A DNA stretch of 64,000 nucleotides, taken from NCBI RefSeq assembly GCF_020524045.1, contig NZ_JAIVKL010000002.1, positions 124,001-188,000 on the forward strand. Direction: 5' to 3'. The notes beneath the pieces were generated by a model. The model was given only the letters and a program-made list of their open reading frames with translations, was not told the DNA's origin and did no database searches. Source of the stretch: Metabacillus litoralis. GTDB taxonomy: Bacteria; Bacillota; Bacilli; Bacillales; Bacillaceae. Within the stretch, counting starts at the first letter, position 1. Each line of letters opens with the position of its first letter. The position numbers and the translations under genes were made by a program. Shown here in pieces: positions 16,235-25,330 of this stretch.

Positions 16235-17953
16235 TTAATGATGAAAATTTGTACCATCAGTTGTAGCTTGAATAACACCAGCGCGAATAACAAAGTCACC
16301 GAAATGTTCATCTTCATTTCGCTCTTTTGCATAGCGAGGAATAAGATCATTAAGTACTTTTAAGATTTCATCTTCACCGATATTTTCACGATACATTTTA
16401 CTTAGACGACTTCCATCATGTGCTGCACCAAGATACATATTGTATTTACCTGGAGCTTTTCCAATAAAGCCAATTTCACCTAAAGCATGGCGGGCACAGC
16501 CATTTGGACAGCCTGTCATACGGATGGTAATTTCTTTATCTTTAAGACCATTTTGATCGACAATTTCATCGATTTTATCAATTAATTTTGGTAAATAGCG
16601 CTCTGCTTCCGCCATAGCTAAACCACATGTTGGTAAAGCAACACATGCTAACGCACTTCGACGTAAAGCAGAATAGTGTTTACCATCTGTTAAACCATAT
16701 TGGTCAATGATTTCATTAATTTTTTTCTTTTTCTGACTTGATACATTTCCAATGATTAAGTTTTGATTTGCTGTTAAACGGAAGTCACCTGTATGGACTT
16801 TAGCAATTTCTCTAATTCCAGTCATTAACTTGTAATCTTCATAATCCGTTATACGTCCACCTTCAACAAATAACGTGAAATTCCATTTTCCTTTTACACC
16901 CTTTACCCAGCCATAACGGTCACCGTTATGATCAAAGTGGAATGGTTTTGCTTCCTCAAGACTCCAACCTAGACGACTCTCTAATTCAGCAACTACAGTA
17001 TCAAGACCAAGGCGATCGACTGTATACTTGAAACGAGCATTTTTTCGAACAGATCTGTTACCATAATCACGTTGAATCGTAATGATTTTTTCTGCAACAT
17101 CATAAGCTTGTTCAGGCTTAATGAAACCAATTACTTTTGCAAGTTGTGGATATGTTGCTGTATCACCGTGACTCATACCCATACCACCGCCAATAGCAAC
17201 ATTAAATCCAATTAGCTTGTCGTTTTCAACAATCGCAATATAGCCCAAATCTTGAGAATATACATCTATATCGTTTGATGGAGGAACAGCAATTCCGATT
17301 TTAAATTTACGTGGCAAATAAAGTGGGCCATACATTGGCTCAAGTTCTTCACTATCAGGTGTGCCTGCCACTCTTTCTTCATCAAGCCATATTTCATGAT
17401 AAGCTCTTGTACGCGGTAATAAGTCATCACTTAATTTTTTAGACCATTCGTACACCTCTTGGTGAACGTCTGATTGATAAGGATTTGCGACACACATCAC
17501 ATTTCGATTGACGTCACCACATGCAGCAATTGTGTCTAGTAATGAAGCATGAATACCTTGAATTGTTTTTTTCATATTCCATTTTAAGATTCCATGCATT
17601 TGGAACGTCATTCGTGTTGTTAGCTTCAACGTGCCATTTCCATATTGTTGGGCTAGTTCATCCATAACAAGCCATTGATTAGGTGTTGCTACACCACCAG
17701 GTAAACGAACACGCAGCATAAATTGGTATGCAGGCTCGAGCTTTTGTTTTTGTCGCTCATTTCGAAGATCACGATCATCTTGCAGATAACTTCCGTGATG
17801 TTTCATCAAGCGGTTATCATCATCAGAAATTCCTGAACTTAAAGGCTCAAGCATCGATTCTTTAAGTGTACCACGTAAATAGTCACTTCTCTCTTTTATG
17901 CCTTCAACATCACTTGGTGCGCCTTCTGGTGCTTTTAATATATTATTTGCCAT
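16235..17953 (-). CDS. cysI: Sulfite reductase (NADPH) hemoprotein beta subunit
   Basis: Reduces sulfite to sulfide with six electrons delivered by CysJ; cytoplasmic assimilatory sulfur pathway. The product closely resembles B. subtilis CysI along its length. The siroheme/4Fe-4S cysteines are present in two clusters: ACVALPTCG (about residues 435-442) and TGCPNGC (about 479-485). The N-terminal parachute motif region [19 protein letters not shown] is intact. I use the ATG at 17951-17953 because AAAGGAG is eight bases upstream; the in-frame ATG at 17971 would place that ribosome site inside the gene. It starts 24 bp after cysJ ends, so the two form an operon closed by a strong terminator. Confidence 0.97.
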   Translation of the reverse strand: MANNILKAPEGAPSDVEGIKERSDYLRGTLKESMLEPLSSGISDDDNRLMKHHGSYLQDDRDLRNERQKQKLEPAYQFMLRVRLPGGVATPNQWLVMDELAQQYGNGTLKLTTRMTFQMHGILKWNMKKTIQGIHASLLDTIAACGDVNRNVMCVANPYQSDVHQEVYEWSKKLSDDLLPRTRAYHEIWLDEERVAGTPDSEELEPMYGPLYLPRKFKIGIAVPPSNDIDVYSQDLGYIAIVENDKLIGFNVAIGGGMGMSHGDTATYPQLAKVIGFIKPEQAYDVAEKIITIQRDYGNRSVRKNARFKYTVDRLGLDTVVAELESRLGWSLEEAKPFHFDHNGDRYGWVKGVKGKWNFTLFVEGGRITDYEDYKLMTGIREIAKVHTGDFRLTANQNLIIGNVSSQKKKKINEIIDQYGLTDGKHYSALRRSALACVALPTCGLAMAEAERYLPKLIDKIDEIVDQNGLKDKEITIRMTGCPNGCARHALGEIGFIGKAPGKYNMYLGAAHDGSRLSKMYRENIGEDEILKVLNDLIPRYAKERNEDEHFGDFVIRAGVIQATTDGTNFHH

Positions 17954-17977
17954 GTGAGAATCTCCTTTCAATCAAAA

Positions 17978-19804
17978 TCAATATACATCGCGTTGATAGC
18001 GTTTATTTTGTTGCATGTCAGCAAGGTAGTTTTCCGCTTTGTCACGGCTTAACCCGCCTTCTTTTTCAATAATACTAATAAGTGTTTCATGAACATCATG
18101 TGCCATATGCTTTTCATCACCACAAATGTAGACAACTGCTCCTTGTTGAAGCCATTCAAATAGCTCTTTGCTGTTCTCTTCCATACGATGTTGAACATAT
18201 ACTTTTTCCTCTGTATCACGAGAGAAAGCAACATCCATTCTTGTTAACACACCATCTTTTATCCACTTTTGCCATTCTGTTTGGTAAAGAAAATCTGTCA
18301 CAAAATGCTGATCACCAAAGAACATCCACGACTTACCTTCTGCTCCGATTTCTTCTCGCTCTTGCATAAAAGAACGGAAAGGAGCTACACCTGTTCCAGG
18401 ACCAACCATAATAATTGGTGTATCTGGGTTTTGTGGTAGTTTAAAGTTTTGGTTATTTTGGATATAAATTGGTAATGTATCACCTGGTTGTAATCGTTCA
18501 GAGCATAAAATTGAACACACGCCATTTCTTTCACGACCATGTGTTTCATATCGAACTGCACCGATTGTTAAATGAACTTCTTCAGGGTTCGCTTCTAAAC
18601 TACTTGAAATAGAATAAAGACGTGCCGGCATTTTTCTTAGAATTGAGATGAATTCTTGTGCCGAAACACCCCATGGTCCAAAATCGCGAACTAAATCTAG
18701 TAAATCACGACCATTAATATATGCTTTTAATGTTTCTTCATTACCAGCTGATAGTAGCTTTTTTAAATCTTCATTAGCTGATAGTTTCGAAGCTTGTTCT
18801 AATAAAGGTTTTGTTAAAACAGTAATTTCAAAATGAGATTGTAAAGCCTCTTTAAGTGATGATACGTCACCTTGTTTATTCACTGTTACAATATCTTCAG
18901 AATTCCAGTTCATTTCCTCAAGAAGTAATTCTACTAATGCAGGATCATTTTCAGGATAAATTCCTAAACTATCACCAGGTTGGTATGTAAGACCTGAACC
19001 TTCAAGTGAAATCTCTAAGTGTCGAGTTTCTTTATTCGATCCACGACCATTTAAATTTAAGTTATCAAGTACTTCTGCTTTAAATGGGTTTGTTCTTGAA
19101 TAAGCTGATTCTGCTGCGTGTGGTGTAGCTGTAGCTTCAGCTACCACAGTACCTTGAGTTTGTTGTGCTTCACTTAGTCCAGCTAACACACCTTCAACCC
19201 ATTCTGCTGCAAGCTCATCAAAATCAAGATCACAATCTACTCGATTGTATATACGAGTACCACCAAGTTCTTCTAACTTCTGGTCAAATTCTTTACCTGT
19301 TTGACAGAAAAATTCATAAGAACTATCTCCAAGTGACAAGACAGAAAAGCGAAGATCATCAAGTTTCGGAGCACGTCGACCATGAAGGAATTCATGAAAA
19401 GATATCGCATTATCTGGTGGCTCACCTTCACCATGCGTACTTGCGACAATTAATAGGTTTTTAACCTTTTTTAAATTATTAGGTTTAAAATCACTCATCG
19501 AAGAAACAGTTACTTCAAAGCCTCTATCTTTTAGTGTTTTACCAGCGCTTTCAGCAAGTGACTGTGAATTTCCTGTTTGTGATCCGAAAAGAATTGTCAC
19601 TTCTTTTGAAATTGGTTCCACGTTCGTTTCCACAGTAGGTTGTGGTACTTGTTTGTCTGCTATTACTGATGATGTAGCAGCTTGGTTTGCAGCTAAATAA
19701 CCGCAAAGCCATATTTTTTGTGATTCTGTTAATGTTGGCAGTAATTTATTTAGTAGCTCTGCCTGCTCCTGACTAAAAGGACTGTTCATTACCTGAAGTT
19801 GCAA
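17978..19804 (-). CDS. cysJ: Sulfite reductase (NADPH) flavoprotein alpha subunit
   Basis: Transfers electrons from NADPH through FAD and FMN to CysI. The 608-residue product has a flavodoxin domain with the FMN loop FGSQTGNSQSLAE near residue 70, an FAD-binding ferredoxin-reductase domain (MPARLYSISSS), and an NADP domain (MVGPGTGVAPFRSF; YICGDEKHMAHDVH), ending in the characteristic RYQRDVY tail. The start is TTG at 19802-19804, giving MQLQVMNSPF, the same N-terminus I recall for B. subtilis CysJ; GAGGTGG lies six bases upstream. An ATG five codons later is an alternative. First gene of the cysJI operon; in B. subtilis it is activated by the LysR-type CysL, not seen here. Confidence 0.97.
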   Translation of the reverse strand: MQLQVMNSPFSQEQAELLNKLLPTLTESQKIWLCGYLAANQAATSSVIADKQVPQPTVETNVEPISKEVTILFGSQTGNSQSLAESAGKTLKDRGFEVTVSSMSDFKPNNLKKVKNLLIVASTHGEGEPPDNAISFHEFLHGRRAPKLDDLRFSVLSLGDSSYEFFCQTGKEFDQKLEELGGTRIYNRVDCDLDFDELAAEWVEGVLAGLSEAQQTQGTVVAEATATPHAAESAYSRTNPFKAEVLDNLNLNGRGSNKETRHLEISLEGSGLTYQPGDSLGIYPENDPALVELLLEEMNWNSEDIVTVNKQGDVSSLKEALQSHFEITVLTKPLLEQASKLSANEDLKKLLSAGNEETLKAYINGRDLLDLVRDFGPWGVSAQEFISILRKMPARLYSISSSLEANPEEVHLTIGAVRYETHGRERNGVCSILCSERLQPGDTLPIYIQNNQNFKLPQNPDTPIIMVGPGTGVAPFRSFMQEREEIGAEGKSWMFFGDQHFVTDFLYQTEWQKWIKDGVLTRMDVAFSRDTEEKVYVQHRMEENSKELFEWLQQGAVVYICGDEKHMAHDVHETLISIIEKEGGLSRDKAENYLADMQQNKRYQRDVY

Positions 19805-19892
19805 CGATATCCACCTCACAAAGGAATAAAACTAATTTTTATACGATTTCAAAAATTCGAGTAAACTTTTCAGTAAATTTATGAATACTACT

Positions 19893-19921
19893 ATAATAGA
19901 TTCACTATTCCTATAAGTCAA
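19893..19921 (-). promoter_or_regulatory. Probable sigma-A promoter of cysJI
   Basis: On the minus strand TTGACT (19916-19921) and TATTAT (19893-19898) are spaced by 17 bp. AT-rich dyads just upstream (around 19921-19960) could be an activator site. Confidence 0.65.
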
Positions 19922-20066
19922 ATAGGATTTAATTATCATAACGATTAAATTTAGTTATAGTACATGAAGTTATTTTACCACTTTGTAGAGAAGTATTTAT
20001 GTCGTTTTTTGTCGATTATTCAACATATCTGACATTTCAGCAAATATTAAAATGATCAGGAAAATA

Positions 20067-20257
20067 AAAAAAGCTTTCAGATAAATGTTCTCAAAGAAAT
20101 TAACGAAATCTTTGTTGTTTTTGAATCCTATTTAAAACATCTCTGTATTAAGTATAGTGGCAATTTCTCTTCTAATGATTGTCCCTTTTATGGAAATCAC
20201 TTGTTCTAACAAATTAAGATATCAATTAGCAACAATCTTTCAGAAATGAACTCTTAA
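20067..20257 (+). mobile_element. MITE family A, copy 5 (left end disturbed)
   Basis: Inner and right parts match well (CTGTATTAAGTATAGTGGCA; AGCAACAATCTTTCAG). At the left, AAAAAAAGCT is separated from CGAAATCTTTGTTG by about 25 extra bases, so the left end carries an insertion or was rearranged. Confidence 0.7.
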
Positions 20258-20418
20258 AAGTTAATCCTCTCTATGAATTTTTAAGTTCTTTTGTATATAA
20301 GTATTTGTCATGTGAGAAACTTTATAGAAGTAGCATCATCCTTAGTAATCAAGACAAATATAATTAATATAGTAAGTATTAAATATCTAAACTATGGAAT
20401 TAACTATGGAGGATAAAC

Positions 20419-21420
20419 ATGTCTGATCAAAAACATATAAGCTCGAGTGAATTAGCAACACTTTGGATGACGTATCAACAGAAAACGATGACTCGGAGAA
20501 TATTGGAGTATTTTATTGAAGCAGCCGACGATGAGCAAGCTAAAGAAATTATGCAAGATACACATAAAAAGATAATCAAATATATTGATCAAATTACGGT
20601 AATCCTCAAAGATGAAGGTGCTGTCATTCCTCTCGGTTTTACAGAGGAAGACGTAAATCCTTGTGTTCCAAAGTTATTTAATAATTATTTTGATATCATG
20701 TTTCTTCGATTGTTAAAAGAGATTAGCATGGGTTTACATACTTTACATCTTAATATGGCTTACCGAAAAGAAATCGTCCTTTTATATAAAGAGTTAACTG
20801 GCTTTACTCAAAGTGTTTATGATAAGTGTGTAGATTATTTACAACAAAACAATGTATTATCACCCCCACCTTCAGTGACAATGCCAAAAGCTGTTGAATT
20901 TGTAAAAGATACTAGTTATATGAGTGGATTAAATCTCTTTTCAGACAAAAGAGCATTAAATACTGTAGAGGTTTCATACTTATATTTCACGATTGAGTCA
21001 AATATACTGGGTATGCAGATGATAACAGGGTTTGCTCAAGTTGCTAATAAACCAGAAGTAAAGAAATACTTTCTAAAAGGCAAGGAATTGTCTAAGAAGA
21101 TTGTAACAGATTTTACACAAGTTCTCCTTCAAAGTGATATTCAGCCTTCCTCAACTTGGGGTGCAAAGGCAACAGACTCAAAGCTTGCACCTTTTTCAGA
21201 TAAGCTTATGATGTATTGTACAAGTTTATTTTGTAACTTTAGCTTAGGTAATAGCGCTTTAGGAACTTCTTTTAGTTTACGTAGTGATCTTCCAACAATG
21301 ATGACTCTCGTTGCAAAGGATATTTTGTCCTATGGACAGGATGGTGGAAAAATAATGGCGAAAAACGGATGGATGGAACAACCACCAGGAATGGAAGACA
21401 GAAATCAATTGATAAAATAA
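20419..21420 (+). CDS. DUF3231 family protein (spore-coat CotF-like, duplicated ferritin-like repeats)
   Basis: DUF3231 proteins are common in spore formers and are often annotated as CotF-like coat proteins; the precise role is unknown. The 333-residue product is almost wholly helical and falls into two similar halves of about 165 residues, each starting with a helix like LATLWMTYQQKTMTRRILEYFI or VSYLYFTIESNILGMQMITGFA, followed by helices with DxxQ(I/V)LLxxD-type turns and a Pro-rich joint (VLSPPPSVTMPKA). There are no membrane segments or signal peptide. GGAGGA precedes the ATG. A MITE starts immediately after the stop. It stands alone between cysJI and the small gene at 21735. Confidence 0.85.
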   Translation: MSDQKHISSSELATLWMTYQQKTMTRRILEYFIEAADDEQAKEIMQDTHKKIIKYIDQITVILKDEGAVIPLGFTEEDVNPCVPKLFNNYFDIMFLRLLKEISMGLHTLHLNMAYRKEIVLLYKELTGFTQSVYDKCVDYLQQNNVLSPPPSVTMPKAVEFVKDTSYMSGLNLFSDKRALNTVEVSYLYFTIESNILGMQMITGFAQVANKPEVKKYFLKGKELSKKIVTDFTQVLLQSDIQPSSTWGAKATDSKLAPFSDKLMMYCTSLFCNFSLGNSALGTSFSLRSDLPTMMTLVAKDILSYGQDGGKIMAKNGWMEQPPGMEDRNQLIK

Positions 21421-21585
21421 GGATATTTTCGTAAACTTTATTGCTTTGACAATCTTGAAGGAATCAGCACTTTATAAAGTCTAGTTGCATCTTTTCTGCT
21501 AGCTATGCACCATTTATGAGATAAAAAGACTGTTTTCAACAGATTATTAAAGCAATTAGCAACAATCTTTCGGATAAGAGCCTTA
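21420..21585 (+). mobile_element. MITE family A, copy 6
   Basis: Contiguous with the DUF3231 stop codon. Left TIR is eroded (GGATATTTTCGTAAACTTTATTGCT), inner CAGCACTTTATAAAGTCTAG and right CAATTAGCAACAATCTTTC...AGAGCCTTA are well kept. It probably supplies the 3' untranslated region of the gene. Confidence 0.8.
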
Positions 21586-21734
21586 AATAATAAACATGTC
21601 CATTCTTCTCAGATTGGGCAAAGACCACCTAGTATGTTATAATAAGGATATTCATAATCTAATGTTGGAAATGGTATCACCTGTATTTATTTTCTAGATT
21701 TTGAAAATAAAATTAAAGGATGATCCTTATTAAA

Positions 21735-21875
21735 ATGGGACAAAAAGTTATATACGGTAGTAGGATACATTACTTTTTCTTTGATCACGGAAACGCATTT
21801 TGTGAAATACAAGATGGTGAAACTCAATCGATCATGTTAGTTAACTACAATGATCTTATTCACCGAGTTAAATAA
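21735..21875 (+). CDS. Small hypothetical protein, 46 aa
   Basis: Not recognised. The product, beginning MGQKVIYGSRIHYFFFDHGN and ending NYNDLIHRVK, looks like one compact beta-rich domain with many aromatic residues and no membrane segment. AAAGGAT lies sixteen bases upstream, which is a somewhat distant ribosome site. The gene is followed about 77 bp later by the palindromic terminator in which the IS1182-family element sits, so that terminator was probably its own. Amino-acid make-up is protein-like, but the short length limits certainty. Confidence 0.6.
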   Translation: MGQKVIYGSRIHYFFFDHGNAFCEIQDGETQSIMLVNYNDLIHRVK

Positions 21876-21952
21876 GAAAGTGCAAAGTGACCGTTATCAA
21901 CAGGAGCTAAATACTAACATAACTTTAAAAACTTATATTTTCACACTTAAAA

Positions 21953-21973
21953 AGTCAACAATAATTGTTGACT
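21953..21973. terminator. Left copy of duplicated palindromic terminator (IS target)
   Basis: A 21-bp palindrome with core GTCAACAATAATTGTTGAC, preceded by AAAA. An identical copy borders the right end of the IS at 23533-23553. The T tract that completes the terminator on the plus strand is now only next to the right copy. Confidence 0.8.
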
Positions 21974-21988
21974 CAGATTGTAGACAAA

Positions 21989-22022
21989 AGGCATTCGGAA
22001 TGAACTTATTCCGAATGCCTTT
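21989..22022 (+). terminator. Terminator inside the left end of the IS
   Basis: AGGCATTCGGAAT pairs with ATTCCGAATGCCT, followed by TTTTG on the plus strand; the stem can also end transposase transcription on the minus strand, since it lies 60 bp beyond the transposase stop. Confidence 0.8.
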
Positions 22023-22083
22023 TGATTTAGGTTACTAATCTTATCCCTAATTTTATGAAAAGAGGCCCTACTAGGCCCTATAT

Positions 22084-23451
22084 TTATATCAATTGTTGCT
22101 CCCGCCATGTCCAGTTGGCGATCTTTTTTAAATTCATGGAAGCGAAAGTAAGCATCGCCTGCATTGACAATTTTTTAAGTCCCCTTAAAGTTGTCCAACG
22201 CATGCCATGCTTTTCTTTAGCGTCTGCGAAAACTCGCTCAATTGTTTCTTTACGCTTTTTGTATATTGGTTTTACGTCTTTGTGATGGCGAAGATGATCT
22301 GCCTCTTCCACATACTCTTGCCAAATATGACGTGTCACTACTTTTTGATGATCCTTACTTTCTGTACATTGAGATAAAAAAGGACAAGTACCACAAAAGC
22401 GCTTTGGTGACTTGTACTCCCGATACCCTTCTTTATTCGTAGTCGAGTATTTTAAAGTCTCACCTGTAGGGCATATGTAACAATCATAGTATTCATCATA
22501 AACATATTCATGCTTACGGAAAAAACCATCTTTTGTTCGTGGTCTTGTGTAAGGCAAAGCTGGTGTCATTTCGTTATCTAATAAGTATTTAGTAATCGCA
22601 GGTGTTTTATAAGCTGCGTCTGCCGCAACAGCTTTAGGTTTTCCAATCTTCTCAATCACACGTTCAACTAGTGGCTCTAACATATTACTATCATGAGTGT
22701 TACCAGGTGTTACAATAGCCCCAATCACAAAACCTTTACGGTCAGAAGCTGCATGGAAGGAGTAAGCAAATTGCTTAGTACGTTCGTCTTTCACATAATA
22801 ACCACTTTCTGGGTCCGTAGTATTTTCTTTGATTTCCTTAGATTCTTCCCCTTTAAATTTATTTGGTGGGAAAGGTTTCTTTCCATGGTCCTCACGATCT
22901 TCGTTAATTTCTTCATTAAGACGTTCTTGATAAGCACGGGTTTCTTTACGCACAACTTTCTTTTCAAACCTATGCTTATTTGCGCTTGCTTTCACATGTG
23001 TTGAATCAATAAATACATGTTCAGCACTAATTAAGTTCTTATCAGCAGCTGTTTTGAGGATACGATAGAATATCTGTTCAAATAGATCGGTTTCTTTAAA
23101 TCGGCGCTCATAGTTTTTACCAAAAGTAGAGAAATGAGGGACTTTATCATGAAAACCAAAGCCTAAAAACCAACGATAAGCCACGTTCGTTTTTATTTCC
23201 TGGATAGTTAGACGCATCGAGCGAATACCAAAAGTATACTGGATGAAGGTTAATTTAATTAAGATGACAGGGTCAATGCTTGGGCGACCAACCTCCGAAT
23301 ACACATCTTTTACAAGATCGTAAATAAATGAAAAATCAATAGCTGCCTCCATTTTTCGAACTAAATGATCTTCAGGAACTAATTGATCTAAAGCAACCAT
23401 TTCAACTTGATCTCTTTGTATAGAATTGTGTTTCGAAAGCATATCAATCAC
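22084..23451 (-). CDS. IS1182 family transposase
   Basis: DDE transposase of 455 residues, the standard size. Recognisable parts are the N-terminal DUF772-type region (LVPEDHLVRKMEAAIDFSF, GRPSIDPVILIKL), the first catalytic Asp in HVFIDSTHVKASANK near residue 155, the second near AVAADAAYKT, and the C-terminal Glu in KRKETIERVFADAKEKHGMRWTTLRG. A cysteine-containing segment (RFCGTCPFLSQC) typical of the IS1182/ISL-like DDE_Tnp_1_6 domain is present. The frame is uninterrupted, so the element could be active. The first Met is used; a second at residue 4 has a better distance to the upstream GAGGTG. It is the only gene of the element. Confidence 0.95.
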   Translation of the reverse strand: MIDMLSKHNSIQRDQVEMVALDQLVPEDHLVRKMEAAIDFSFIYDLVKDVYSEVGRPSIDPVILIKLTFIQYTFGIRSMRLTIQEIKTNVAYRWFLGFGFHDKVPHFSTFGKNYERRFKETDLFEQIFYRILKTAADKNLISAEHVFIDSTHVKASANKHRFEKKVVRKETRAYQERLNEEINEDREDHGKKPFPPNKFKGEESKEIKENTTDPESGYYVKDERTKQFAYSFHAASDRKGFVIGAIVTPGNTHDSNMLEPLVERVIEKIGKPKAVAADAAYKTPAITKYLLDNEMTPALPYTRPRTKDGFFRKHEYVYDEYYDCYICPTGETLKYSTTNKEGYREYKSPKRFCGTCPFLSQCTESKDHQKVVTRHIWQEYVEEADHLRHHKDVKPIYKKRKETIERVFADAKEKHGMRWTTLRGLKKLSMQAMLTFASMNLKKIANWTWREQQLI

Positions 23452-23490
23452 CTCAGTTTATATTCTTAATTTTATTTTATAACAAAAAAA

Positions 23491-23529
23491 ACTGTAGACA
23501 AGCTCGATTTTATCGAGTTTGTCTACAGT
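23491..23529. repeat. Long palindrome at the right end of the IS
   Basis: ACTGTAGACAA and CTCGAT on the left pair with ATCGAG and TTGTCTACAGT on the right, leaving a TTT loop. The terminal inverted repeat is thus embedded in a local hairpin on this side only. Confidence 0.75.
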
Positions 23530-23532
23530 CTG

Positions 23533-23553
23533 AGTCAACAATAATTGTTGACT
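23533..23553. terminator. Right copy of duplicated palindromic terminator (IS target)
   Basis: Identical to the copy at 21953-21973 and followed by TTTTTT. On the minus strand it lies upstream of nothing but the IS; for the dioxygenase gene (stop at 23571) it still serves as the first hairpin after the stop. Confidence 0.8.
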
Positions 23554-23570
23554 TTTTTGTGTTAAATAAA

Positions 23571-24548
23571 CTATTCCTTAATAAAATTTTTCGTACTTCT
23601 AACCGTATCAATGGGCCTTACTAATTTTTCAATAGACTCACGCTTTGGTTCTAAAAATGGTGGTAATGATAATTTCTCTCCTAAAGTTTCATAAGGTTCG
23701 TCGCCCATGAAACCAGGACCATCTGTGGCAAATTCAAATAGAATTTGTGGAGCCACTCTTGTATATAGCGATTCAAAGAAATGACGATCAACATAGCCTG
23801 ATGTTGAGAAGCCTATTTTATCCAAACGTTCTGTCCATTCATCTAAAACAGAACGATCTTCCACACGGAATGCAACATGGTGAACTGTACCAAAACCTTG
23901 ACGACTTTGTGGTAATGTTTCGTTGTGCTCAACAATCACCTGCGCACCATTTCCACCTTCTCCTACTTCAAATAAATGAAAATCCCCTTCTTGAGCAATC
24001 TCTTTAAAAAATAATGCCTTTTCTAATACATCTTTTAGTTGGCTAAAATTTGCTATTGTTATAAAAATTGGTCCTAAACCTGTTATAGCATGTTGGAGCG
24101 GGATTGGACCATTTTGCCAAGGTGTACCTGATGATATTCCTTGATTAAATTCATCGGAAATCAATTGATATTGTTGGTCATCTTCATCTACGAATGAAAG
24201 AGTCTTTTTTCCAAATTGATTTTGGATTCCATTATGTTTCACTTGAAGACGATCAAATCGTTTTTCCCAATACTCTAAAGATTCATCCGATGGTACACGA
24301 AAAGATGATTTAGAAATTTCATTTGTACCATGAATCCCTTTAGGAATACCGGGAAAATCAAAGAAAGTCATATCTGTTCCAGCACTTCCAGTATCATCAG
24401 CGAAAAACAGATGATACGTTTGTATGTCATCTTGATTTACTGTTTTTTTAACAAGTCTCATTCCTAATACATATGTGAAAAACTCATAGTTTTTTTCAGC
24501 ACTACTAGTAATTGCTGTAACATGATGAATTCCTTTTAAATGATTCAT
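23571..24548 (-). CDS. Ring-cleaving dioxygenase, glyoxalase/VOC family (MhqO/MhqE-like)
   Basis: Member of the family of Fe-dependent extradiol dioxygenases that B. subtilis MhqA, MhqE and MhqO represent, linked to detoxification of hydroquinones and quinones. The 325-residue product has two VOC modules: the first opens with LKGIHHVTAITS (metal His at 9), the second with QGFGTVHHVAFRV (metal His near 219) and the Glu in ILFEFATDGPGF near 271, the expected 2-His-1-Glu set. Length and the insertion FADDTGSAGTDMTFFDFPG match the family. GGAGGAATT gives a good start. In B. subtilis such genes are controlled by MhqR; no regulator is adjacent here. It stands alone, its 3' side facing the IS element. 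Confidence 0.9.
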   Translation of the reverse strand: MNHLKGIHHVTAITSSAEKNYEFFTYVLGMRLVKKTVNQDDIQTYHLFFADDTGSAGTDMTFFDFPGIPKGIHGTNEISKSSFRVPSDESLEYWEKRFDRLQVKHNGIQNQFGKKTLSFVDEDDQQYQLISDEFNQGISSGTPWQNGPIPLQHAITGLGPIFITIANFSQLKDVLEKALFFKEIAQEGDFHLFEVGEGGNGAQVIVEHNETLPQSRQGFGTVHHVAFRVEDRSVLDEWTERLDKIGFSTSGYVDRHFFESLYTRVAPQILFEFATDGPGFMGDEPYETLGEKLSLPPFLEPKRESIEKLVRPIDTVRSTKNFIKE

Positions 24549-24653
24549 TTATAATTCCTCCTTATAAACACTGCTATTATATCTCAATTTAAAATATCTT
24601 TAATTCAAGATAAATATATCATAAAACAAAAAAACCTGTCAATCAAATTACTT

Positions 24654-24966
24654 AAGGTTTTTTCTTTTAGAAATCTAAAGAAATCAGCATTGTATAATGT
24701 TCAGTGACATCTTTTCTTTTCTGCTAGAAATCGTCTTTTTACAAGGCTCTTTTCTGAACGATTGTTGCTATGTAACCAAAGTTTTTAGTGAAAGCAGTGT
24801 TTTTCACTATAAGGATACTATTTTATGAAGAAAAGATGCCACTAGACTTAATACAGTGCTGATTTCTTCAGGTATTTTAAAGCAACAAAGTTTGCGAAAA
24901 CAGCCTTTTACAATAAAGCAAAGTTTCTAACAGATCAGATAATGAGATCAATTAGCAAAAAGCCCA
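24654..24966 (+). mobile_element. MITE family A, copy 7 (outer, interrupted)
   Basis: The left half runs from AAGGTTTTTTCTTTTAG through CAGCATTGTATAATGTTCAG to CTTTTTAC at 24742, and the right half from about 24909 (AATAAAGCAAAG) to ATCAATTAGC...AAAAGCCC. The two halves are separated by another complete family A element in opposite orientation. Confidence 0.78.
24743..24908 (-). mobile_element. MITE family A, copy 8 (inserted in copy 7)
   Basis: Near-complete copy with clean ends, AAGGCTCTTTTCTGAACGA and GCGAAAACAGCCTT. TTAC is found just outside both ends, consistent with a short target duplication. Its interior AAGATGCCACTAGACTTAAT is close to the copy at 30.8 kb, so it appears younger than its host. 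Confidence 0.85.
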
Positions 24967-25048
24967 AACTAATGATGAAATGTTGGGTACATACTGAATA
25001 GGAATTAAGTAAATTGTTCATCCTAAAGATGAAGGAGGTGTTTTAATA

Positions 25049-25210
25049 ATGGCACTTGATGTATTATGTGAAGTAAATAGCTGTGTTCATAACATTAGTA
25101 ATGAAAATAAATGTGGTGCAACGCAAATTTATGTTGTAAACCATAAAGAAAAAAATGCTTCTTCAAGCTCTGAAACTGATTGCAAAACGTTCGAACCGTC
25201 TGATCTCTAA
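25049..25210 (+). CDS. DUF1540 domain protein, 53 aa
   Basis: Small Cys-containing protein of a family frequent in spore formers and thought to bind a metal; function unknown. The N-terminal half has the DUF1540 spacing VLCEVNSCVHN...NKCGATQIYV with three cysteines and a His, and a fourth Cys lies in the Ser-rich tail (SSSSETDCKTF). An excellent GAAGGAGGTG ribosome site lies upstream of the ATG, and a terminator hairpin follows the stop, so it forms its own transcript. Too short for routine gene finders but well supported by signals on both sides. Confidence 0.85.
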   Translation: MALDVLCEVNSCVHNISNENKCGATQIYVVNHKEKNASSSSETDCKTFEPSDL

Positions 25211-25219
25211 TCATACCCT

Positions 25220-25248
25220 GAGGCAACCACTACCATGGTTGTCTCTTT
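25220..25248 (+). terminator. Terminator of the DUF1540 gene
   Basis: GAGGCAACCA pairs with TGGTTGTCTC (one G-U pair) and is followed by TTTAT. Confidence 0.7.
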
Positions 25249-25330
25249 ATAACTTTAGTATTGAAAATAATTATCATTATTATTCACGTAAAATGAAAGT
25301 TTTTCAAGATTAGCTATAAATTATACATTT

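Larger units (their letters stand above)
21974..23532 (-). mobile_element. IS1182-family insertion sequence, about 1559 bp, intact
   Basis: The boundaries are set by the inverted ends CAGATTGTAGACAAA (from 21974) and its counterpart TTTGTCTACAGTCTG (to 23532), which differ by one base, and by identical 21-bp palindromes outside both ends. It holds one complete transposase gene. Just inside the left end is a hairpin terminator (21989-22022), and the right end forms a near-perfect palindrome (23491-23529), both able to block outside transcription into the transposase. Confidence 0.9.

Noticed and set aside
16090-16350. 86-codon minus-strand frame
   Set aside because: It overlaps the end of cysI in another frame and runs through the operon terminator.
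21953-23553. IS1182 element as the source of the family A MITEs
   Set aside because: Its ends (CAGAyTGTAGAC) do not resemble the family A ends (AAAGGCT...), so it cannot be the parent.
25262-25276. TGAAAATAATTATCA, one base off a Fur-box 7-1-7 pattern
   Set aside because: It lies between two convergent gene ends, downstream of both, and the DNA is so AT-rich that a chance match is likely.
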